From positions 1-12,711 of the forward strand of contig CALJPJ010000092.1 of NCBI GenBank assembly GCA_937980625.1: 12,711 nucleotides of DNA. The letters are read 5' to 3'. Shown here piece after piece: positions 4,618-10,082 of this stretch. The DNA is from an uncultured Bdellovibrionales bacterium (lineage in GTDB: Bacteria > Bdellovibrionota > Bdellovibrionia > Bdellovibrionales > UBA1609). Made by a program: the position numbers and the translations under genes. The notes below the pieces were generated by a model. It did no database searches, was not told the DNA's origin, and saw only the letters and a program-made list of their open reading frames with translations. How positions within the stretch are numbered: the stretch's first letter is position 1; every line of letters begins with the position of its first letter.

Positions 4618-6477
4618 ATGAAAAGTGTAAATAGCATTGACAGTTTTATAGAAGCCATAAGTCAATTACAAAGCAATAATGTTGTAGACTTTCTCAACTC
4701 TATTCTACCAAGAAATGAAAATAAAATAAAAAAAGAGTTTTTAGAAATTATTAAGAGTTTAGATTTTACCAACACACTCACTGATGTCGGCATAAGTTCT
4801 GAAAAAAGTTTTTTGGGTGAGTTAATATTTAGATTTAATAGCCAAATTTTTCCACCCATATACCCAAAAACGGAATTAAGATCTTTTTTACAGAAAAGCA
4901 TTAATGGACAGGAAGTTAGTGACCTCACACTACAGCTCTCAAACGACAACCTTGCACATGTCTTTAATTGGCTTACTAATGACAATACTGATCTTCAAAT
5001 AATTTTAAGATCAAAAGCTAGTCAACCGCTAAAGGTTCTTTTAGCTCGTTTAACTTATTATAGTTCGTCGTGGCAAATCCGATCGAGATTAATCAATAAC
5101 AAAAAACTTATGGATTTTTTTAGCGATATAGATATCCATTTAAATAATTTTTTATCTCTACCTAATACTATAAATTACGATTTTTTATGTCAAAGCCTCG
5201 AACAAGGAATTTTAGCGGTAGAATACGTTCGCTCTAATAAAAAAAGTGAAGGAATATCTTTTGATATAACTTATAGACTTATAAAAATAAAAGATATTAT
5301 AAAAAGAATGAAAGAACTTTCTGCTTTAAAAGCAACCATAAACTCACAAAACACATCGTTAGCTGCTGCTACAGTTACAACAAAAATTTTAAATTCATTA
5401 AAAGCTAATACAAATTTATTTAACTTATTATTCGATTATATTGAGTTGGTTTTTTATGAAATTACTGAGCATACAAGTGCCGCAGGAGAAAAGTATATAA
5501 AAACTGACAAAAAAGGCTTTAAGTCTATGCTTATAAAAGGACTAATCGGAGGATTAGTTGTTGGCATTTTTGCCTTATTAAAGCCTCTAGTTCAAGAGCT
5601 TAATTGGGTTACAGCAGTTAACTTTTTAAGCTATGGCCTGATCTATTCTGGTATATTTTTACTTATATACTTTTTAAAGGGGTCATTAGCCACAAAACAA
5701 CCTGCAATGACCGCTTCTAGAATTGCTCGTAAGATGGACCAAAGTACTTCTAGTAAGTATTTTCTCGAAGATATCTCAGAGCTTATAAGAGATGCCTTTA
5801 GAACTCAATTTATAGCAATTTTAAGTAATTTTATTGTAGCTCTACCAGTGGCTGGTTTATGCTATTATTTATTAAAACGATATAATATTTTTTTTCTTGA
5901 AGAGAAAACTATTTCTTACCTAATTGAAAGTCTACATCCTTTTTATAGCTTATCATTTTTTTACGCATTTCTAACAGGCCTGTGCTTAGCTATGAGTGGC
6001 TTATTCGCTGGAGCTGTTAGAAATTGGTATATATTTAATCACATTAATGAAAGACTAACTCATGTATTTAAACGAAAAAAAAATTATTATAAAAAATTAA
6101 TTTCTTGTTTGGACCATCATTTAGATGGCTTTTCTAGTAATATTTCTTTAGGTTTTTTATTGGCTTTCGTATCGGTAGTTGGTAAAATCCTTGGACTGCC
6201 GATCGATGTCAGACATATAACATTCGCATCTGCTCAAATTGGAATTGGGCTATCTCATAATCTAGATACTTTTATGTGGGATACATTTTTAGTTCTAGTT
6301 TTTAGTGTGTTAGTTATTGGCCTTATAAATTTATTTGTTAGTTTTAGCACTACTTTCTTTATAGTTTTTAGGTCAAGAAAGCTCACTTTTAATCAAGGAA
6401 GAAGTTTATTTATATTATGCCTAAAAAAATTTTTAAAGAACCCGTTAAGCTACTTTACACCTTATGGACTAAAATAA
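4618..6477 (+). CDS. Gcr / 'SpecificRecomb' family polytopic membrane protein, function unknown
   Basis: The 619-residue protein matches, from memory, the family annotated 'site-specific recombinase Gcr' (Pfam SpecificRecomb). The clearest hallmarks are LATKQPAMTAS at 357-367, a MSGLFAGAVRNWYIFNHINERL segment at 459-480 (family form: an aromatic/Asn-Trp motif followed by a basic loop), and GLPIDVRHITFASAQIGIGL at 526-545. The C-terminal FLKNPLSYFTPYG also fits. The N-terminal 300 residues are soluble and mostly helical; after them come about six hydrophobic segments (roughly 304-324, 333-355, 395-418, 440-465, 508-527 and 552-582). No tyrosine or serine recombinase catalytic set is visible, and a multi-spanning membrane topology argues against a recombinase. 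The product is more likely an inner-membrane protein of unknown role. The start is supported by GGAG (4603-4606), eleven bases before the ATG. It stands between KtrB and CorA genes with its own intergenic regions, which hints at a membrane or ion-related task. Confidence 0.85.
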   Translation: MKSVNSIDSFIEAISQLQSNNVVDFLNSILPRNENKIKKEFLEIIKSLDFTNTLTDVGISSEKSFLGELIFRFNSQIFPPIYPKTELRSFLQKSINGQEVSDLTLQLSNDNLAHVFNWLTNDNTDLQIILRSKASQPLKVLLARLTYYSSSWQIRSRLINNKKLMDFFSDIDIHLNNFLSLPNTINYDFLCQSLEQGILAVEYVRSNKKSEGISFDITYRLIKIKDIIKRMKELSALKATINSQNTSLAAATVTTKILNSLKANTNLFNLLFDYIELVFYEITEHTSAAGEKYIKTDKKGFKSMLIKGLIGGLVVGIFALLKPLVQELNWVTAVNFLSYGLIYSGIFLLIYFLKGSLATKQPAMTASRIARKMDQSTSSKYFLEDISELIRDAFRTQFIAILSNFIVALPVAGLCYYLLKRYNIFFLEEKTISYLIESLHPFYSLSFFYAFLTGLCLAMSGLFAGAVRNWYIFNHINERLTHVFKRKKNYYKKLISCLDHHLDGFSSNISLGFLLAFVSVVGKILGLPIDVRHITFASAQIGIGLSHNLDTFMWDTFLVLVFSVLVIGLINLFVSFSTTFFIVFRSRKLTFNQGRSLFILCLKKFLKNPLSYFTPYGLK

Positions 6478-6836
6478 TTCAATAGTAGAATATAAAAAGC
6501 CTATTCGATCTTATATTATCAGTAAAGGACTTGTTTTTGTCGACGTTTATAGCATCAACCACTTAATAAATAATAAAATGTTCACTCTAGTATTCGTCTT
6601 TAAAGTACAAAGTTCTTATTTAAATATTTAATAATAGTTAATTTGTTCAATTCAAATTTATCTTGTATAAAAATCACAAGTTTAACCTTGATCTCAACTG
6701 TTGTATTAGTTATTTTACATAGGTATTTTATATAAAAACTCTAATAAGATTAAAATTTATTTTACACATTTTTCAAGGTGTCTTAGGTTAAATTTAAGAA
6801 ATTTGTAATTTAAAATATTTAGTCTAAGGCAATAAC
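6478..6836. other. Long intergenic region upstream of corA
   Basis: These 359 bases are extremely A/T-rich and carry no credible coding frame. I see only short features: CTTGT (6662-6666) and ACAAG (6676-6680), which could form a five-pair hairpin followed by TTTAA, and CTTAG/CTAAG halves (6782-6786 and 6824-6828) close to the corA start. I do not see the conserved elements of a Mg2+ riboswitch, though a long leader would suit a Mg2+-responsive corA. No clear terminator for the upstream Gcr-family gene is visible. Confidence 0.5.
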
Positions 6837-7904
6837 ATGTCAAAAAAAATTAAATTAAAAAAAAGCAAAAAAGCTGGCTTAGCTCCTGGCACTTTATTTT
6901 TTGTTGGAGAGAAAAAAGTTAATAATACATCAATATCATTAATTAACTACAATTCAGAAAAATTTTCTACTAATAATCTAGATTTTAACTACTTTGAACA
7001 AGTTTCTTCAACCACTTCAGGTGTGAACTGGCTAAATATTAATGGCCTTCATAATATAGACGACATTAAAAAAATTTGTAGAAAATTTGATATTCATAAT
7101 TTAGTTATGGAAGATATTGTTAATACCACACACAGACCCAAGATAGATTTTTTAGATGACTCAATTTTTTTAATAGCCAAAATGTACTCCTTTAATCAAG
7201 ATAAACGAATTATTCAATCTGAACAGGTAAGTTTTATATTAAAAAACAACTTTGTCATCACATTTCAAGAAGAACCGGGCGATGTTTTTAAACCAACCAG
7301 AGACAGAATAAAATCAGACAATAGCAGAGTCCGCGCACTTGCTGCTGATTATTTACTTTATAGCCTCTTAGATAATCTAGTTGATAGCTACTATCAACTA
7401 TTAGAAGATCTTGATGATAGCATCGATAGTTTTGAACAGAATATAATTAAAGATTCTAATTCAATTTCTTTGTCTGATTTTTTTACCTTAAAAAAATCTT
7501 TACTTTTTTTAAGAAAATCTGTTTGGCCACTTCGAGATATTTCATCACAATTAGCTCGCAGTGAACATAACCAAATTAAGACCACTACTTTACCTTACAT
7601 GAAAGACTTGTATGATCACGTTATACAAGTTGTTGATAGTGTTGAAGCTTTTAGAGATTTAGCAAATGGGATAACTGAAATGTATTTATCAATCACCAAC
7701 AATAGAATGAATGAAATCATGAAAGTACTTACTGTTTGTACTTCAATTTTTATTCCACTCACATTTATTGTTGGTGTCTATGGCATGAACTTTGAATTTA
7801 TGCCTGAATTAAAGTGGAAAGGCTCTTACTTTTTTTTATGGGGCTTAATGATTTTTATAACAATAAGCCTGATTGTTTTTTTTAAAAAGAAAAAATGGCT
7901 ATAG
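6837..7904 (+). CDS. corA: CorA-type Mg2+/Co2+ transport channel
   Basis: The product is a homopentameric inner-membrane channel for Mg2+ (also Co2+ or Ni2+) uptake. Its 355 residues are the normal length. The large N-terminal cytoplasmic domain spans about 1-290, with the long stalk helix at about 170-300. Near the C-terminus are two membrane segments (about 297-316 and 330-348). The signature YGMN is at 315-318, directly followed by FEFMPEL, the usual acidic periplasmic loop with MPEL. The short cytoplasmic tail KKKKWL is typical. The first 12 residues are unusually lysine-rich (SKKIKLKKSKK). The start ATG has a weak TAAGG (6825-6829) seven bases upstream. The stop codon overlaps the ribosome binding site of the next gene, an MscS-family channel, so the two should be co-expressed. 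CorA could also act as an efflux or Zn2+ route (ZntB-like relatives share the GMN motif), but the GMN-x4-MPEL loop favours CorA. Confidence 0.96.
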   Translation: MSKKIKLKKSKKAGLAPGTLFFVGEKKVNNTSISLINYNSEKFSTNNLDFNYFEQVSSTTSGVNWLNINGLHNIDDIKKICRKFDIHNLVMEDIVNTTHRPKIDFLDDSIFLIAKMYSFNQDKRIIQSEQVSFILKNNFVITFQEEPGDVFKPTRDRIKSDNSRVRALAADYLLYSLLDNLVDSYYQLLEDLDDSIDSFEQNIIKDSNSISLSDFFTLKKSLLFLRKSVWPLRDISSQLARSEHNQIKTTTLPYMKDLYDHVIQVVDSVEAFRDLANGITEMYLSITNNRMNEIMKVLTVCTSIFIPLTFIVGVYGMNFEFMPELKWKGSYFFLWGLMIFITISLIVFFKKKKWL

Positions 7905-7913
7905 GGAGTTTTT

Positions 7914-8741
7914 TTGTTTAATGTAGATTTTTTAACCTTAGCCTTAAATAATCAAAATATTTTAATCACTGCTGTTTTTTTTGTCGCATTTTTAATTATA
8001 CGCTCGATTCTAATATCTGGAATGAAAAAATGGTCTTTTAACACTATTGAAGATCGTAGAAAGTCCACAGTATCACTTAGAAATACTTTATTTGTTATAT
8101 TTACTATTGGACTAGTTTTTATATGGGGCTCGGAATTAAAAGCTTTTGCAATTTCATTGGTTGCTGTTGCTGCAGCATTAGTGGTGGCAACTAAAGAAAT
8201 TATTCTCTGCTTGATGGGTGGTGTTCTTAAAGCTAGCACTAAACTTTTTTCTATAGGAGATCGAATTCAAATAAAAGGATTTCGTGGCGAAGTTATCGAT
8301 CATAATTTTTTTGTCACAGCATTATTTGAAATTGGACCAGGCGAAAAGTCTAATCAATTTACTGGCCGTACTCTAAAAATACCTAACAGTATCTTTTTAT
8401 CTGAAAGTATTGTCGTTGAGCCGTCTGGTAACCATTACTGCCTTGCTCTTTTCAGAGTCCCACTTATCATGCCTAAGAATATTAAAACTGTAGAAAAATT
8501 ACTTATGGAAAGTGCCCAAATTACTTGCAATCCTTATCAAGAAAAAGCTTCAGCATATATAAAAGAAATTTGTAAAAAAGAGGGCGTTGACACTCCATTC
8601 CTAGAGCCTCGAGTTTTATATGAGCTTAAAGATAAAGACACTATAGAATTTCATGTAAGAATGGCAATCCCATTTAGTAAAAAATCAAGCTCCGAAAAAC
8701 GACTATTAGATTTGTTTTTTAAAAGTTATGAAAAATTATAA
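7914..8741 (+). CDS. MscS-family small-conductance mechanosensitive channel
   Basis: This 275-residue inner-membrane channel should open under membrane tension and release solutes during osmotic down-shock. Membrane segments lie at about 15-35 and 56-72. The pore-lining helix with its Ala/Gly-rich face follows at about 76-105 (FAISLVAVAAALVVATKEI, then MGGVLKAS). The beta domain signature FSIGDRIQIKGFRGEVIDHN covers 112-131, and GRTLKIPNSIFLSESI (151-166) is the usual MscS 'N-x-PN' type motif. The alpha-beta C-terminal domain is at about 175-275. The start is TTG at 7914: GGGAG (7904-7908) is five bases upstream, and the next in-frame ATG would remove the first membrane segment. That binding site begins on the last base of the corA stop codon, so translation is probably coupled to corA. 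Pairing a Mg2+ channel with a tension-gated channel suggests joint control of ionic strength and osmotic pressure, which is inference from position. Confidence 0.9.
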   Translation: MFNVDFLTLALNNQNILITAVFFVAFLIIRSILISGMKKWSFNTIEDRRKSTVSLRNTLFVIFTIGLVFIWGSELKAFAISLVAVAAALVVATKEIILCLMGGVLKASTKLFSIGDRIQIKGFRGEVIDHNFFVTALFEIGPGEKSNQFTGRTLKIPNSIFLSESIVVEPSGNHYCLALFRVPLIMPKNIKTVEKLLMESAQITCNPYQEKASAYIKEICKKEGVDTPFLEPRVLYELKDKDTIEFHVRMAIPFSKKSSSEKRLLDLFFKSYEKL

Positions 8742-8790
8742 AAAAATTAGTATTTTCATCATATTAATAACTCTCAAACACTACCAGACA

Positions 8791-8799
8791 TGCTATACT
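8791..8799 (+). promoter_or_regulatory. Possible extended -10 promoter element
   Basis: TGCTATACT is an extended -10 (TGn followed by TATACT, one mismatch from TATAAT). No good -35 box lies 16-18 bases upstream, as is common for extended -10 promoters. It would start a transcript near 8806 with a leader of about 90 bases for the exported helical protein at 8896. Confidence 0.35.
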
Positions 8800-8895
8800 A
8801 TTCACTAATATTTTCATAATCGAGAAATTAATTTTAAAAACTGAGACTCTATCTCTCTTAACATTTACTTAATGTTTTAACCTCTGGCCAAAAAA

Positions 8896-9468
8896 ATGAA
8901 AATTATAATCAAAATCTTTTTAGTAATATTTATTTTTCACTCTTCATCTTGTAGCGCAACTTCAGTCAAAAGTAGAACTTCTGAAAAGTTGACTTATCAA
9001 ATAAACGGCTATGCGCAAATCTATGGCTTACTTAATGCTTTATCATGGGCAGATAAAGCATTAATTTTAAAGTTTGAATCAGACAAAGTCGAAAAATTAA
9101 TGATAAAATTGGATCAATTTTCCAACAATTATTTAAAAACAATCCAAAAGCTCGCTAAAACTAATAAATGGATAAAATTTAATAAAACAGGTCTTCCTCA
9201 AATACAGCAAGATATATTAGCTGAGAAACAAAAAGAACGAATTAGGAATTTCTTGCCATTGATTGGTAAAAGCCAATATCAATTTGAAAAAGAACTATTA
9301 ACAAGTACAAAAGATGGTTTAGATAATATAATTTACTTAACCAAAGTACTCAAAAAAGTTGAAACCAATACTAAACTAAAATCATATTTAAACCAACTCA
9401 ATAAAGAGGCAAATCTATTACATACAAAAAATATTATACTTTTAAAAAAACACAATTGTAAAAAATAA
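8896..9468 (+). CDS. Exported, all-helical protein of unknown function (possible lipoprotein)
   Basis: I do not recognise this family. The 190-residue product begins with a basic MKIIIK, a hydrophobic core to residue 14 and HSSSCSATS. Cysteine 19 could be lipidated, but the box (Ser-Ser-Ser-Cys) lacks the usual leucine at -3, so signal peptidase I cleavage after SCSA is also possible. The mature part appears wholly helical, with heptad-like runs at about 60-90 and 105-185 and many lysines and asparagines. It could form a four-helix bundle of ferritin-like or DUF4142-like type, which is a guess from pattern. A second cysteine is at 188. There is no visible Shine-Dalgarno sequence before the ATG at 8896, and no better in-frame start that would keep the signal sequence. 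It is convergent with the receiver gene on the minus strand. Confidence 0.75.
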   Translation: MKIIIKIFLVIFIFHSSSCSATSVKSRTSEKLTYQINGYAQIYGLLNALSWADKALILKFESDKVEKLMIKLDQFSNNYLKTIQKLAKTNKWIKFNKTGLPQIQQDILAEKQKERIRNFLPLIGKSQYQFEKELLTSTKDGLDNIIYLTKVLKKVETNTKLKSYLNQLNKEANLLHTKNIILLKKHNCKK

Positions 9469-9570
9469 GATGATTATATTTATCTAAAAAGTAAATCAGT
9501 TACCTGCATACTTTAAGATCAACTAGAAATAACTATTTTTTATATACAAAGACAATATTTAATCCATGTG

Positions 9571-9599
9571 AAAAAAATAGAGCTTACTATCAATTGCTC
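9571..9599 (-). terminator. Candidate terminator for the minus-strand receiver gene
   Basis: Read on the minus strand, GAGC (9599-9596) pairs with GCTC (9583-9580), with a further UU/AA pairing possible inside, and the hairpin is followed by TA and seven T (complement of 9577-9571). It lies just past the receiver stop codon. The stem is short, so the call is moderate. Confidence 0.45.
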
Positions 9600-9611
9600 A
9601 ACAAATTCATA

Positions 9612-9992
9612 CTATACCTGATTATTTTTATTTTCTATTAATTGCATTATTTGATCACCAAAAATGCTAAAATTTAGTGGTTTGAATAAAAACATATCAA
9701 AACCAAACAACTGCCAATCCAAACAATCGTCTCCACTTATCAATGCAGAAACTAAATTGGGAAGATAAGACCTAAATGTATTTAATGCTTCAACTCCGTT
9801 ACAATCTAGTCCCAAATGATAATCTGAAATTAATAAATCATAAAACTTACCATTTTGTAAGTCAGCTTCAGCATCTGAGAGGCTTAAGTAAGAAGTTACT
9901 TCAAAACCAGAACGCTTTAGAATTATTTCTGTTACTCTTAAGCTTTCTTTAGAGTCATCTAAAAGAGCAATTTTAATTTTGCTTTTTGACAA
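9612..9992 (-). CDS. Stand-alone response-regulator receiver (CheY-like) protein
   Basis: The 126-residue cytoplasmic protein is a single receiver domain with no output domain. It should take a phosphoryl group from a histidine kinase and act by protein-protein contact. All key residues are visible: acidic pair Asp12-Asp13 (LLDDS), phospho-acceptor Asp57 in LLISDYHLG, Ser86 in ALISGD at the Thr/Ser switch position, and Lys104 in LFKPL. The start is TTG at 9992. An in-frame TAG lies immediately upstream and no ATG or GTG occurs before the acidic pair, so the TTG is required. A purine run AAAGGGGG (minus strand) sits four bases ahead of it. The gene is divergent from the bacteriophytochrome kinase with 90 bases between the starts. 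By analogy with Cph1-Rcp1 and Agrobacterium phytochrome operons it is the likely phosphotransfer partner, although here the kinase also carries its own receiver domain. Confidence 0.93.
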   Translation of the reverse strand: MSKSKIKIALLDDSKESLRVTEIILKRSGFEVTSYLSLSDAEADLQNGKFYDLLISDYHLGLDCNGVEALNTFRSYLPNLVSALISGDDCLDWQLFGFDMFLFKPLNFSIFGDQIMQLIENKNNQV

Positions 9993-10029
9993 CTAGCCCC
10001 CTTTGTTGTATCGGATCTACTTTTATCAT

Positions 10030-10035
10030 ATTATA
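10030..10035 (-). promoter_or_regulatory. Consensus -10 box for the receiver gene in the divergent intergenic region
   Basis: On the minus strand these bases read TATAAT, a perfect -10 hexamer, about 38 bases before the TTG start at 9992. No consensus -35 lies at 16-18 bases; a TTGAGA is present but 21 bases away. The shared 90-base region also carries the AGAGGG ribosome binding site (10071-10076) of the phytochrome gene, so control of the two genes is probably linked. Confidence 0.35.
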
Positions 10036-10082
10036 AGACTCCTTCACAACATTTAATCTCAACTGCAATCAGAGGGTTATAA

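Noticed and set aside
6075..6083. Nine-A run and other 8-9 base poly-A/poly-T runs in coding regions as phase-variation sites
   Set aside because: Such runs recur throughout this AT-rich window and the frames around them are intact, so they carry little signal by themselves.
4618..6477. Evidence for an integrative or mobile element because of the 'site-specific recombinase' family name
   Set aside because: No catalytic recombinase motif, attachment-site repeats, insertion-sequence ends or phage genes are seen; the protein is polytopic.
6478..6836. Mg2+ riboswitch in the long corA leader
   Set aside because: No conserved M-box or mgtA-type leader elements could be recognised, only short A/T-rich pairings.
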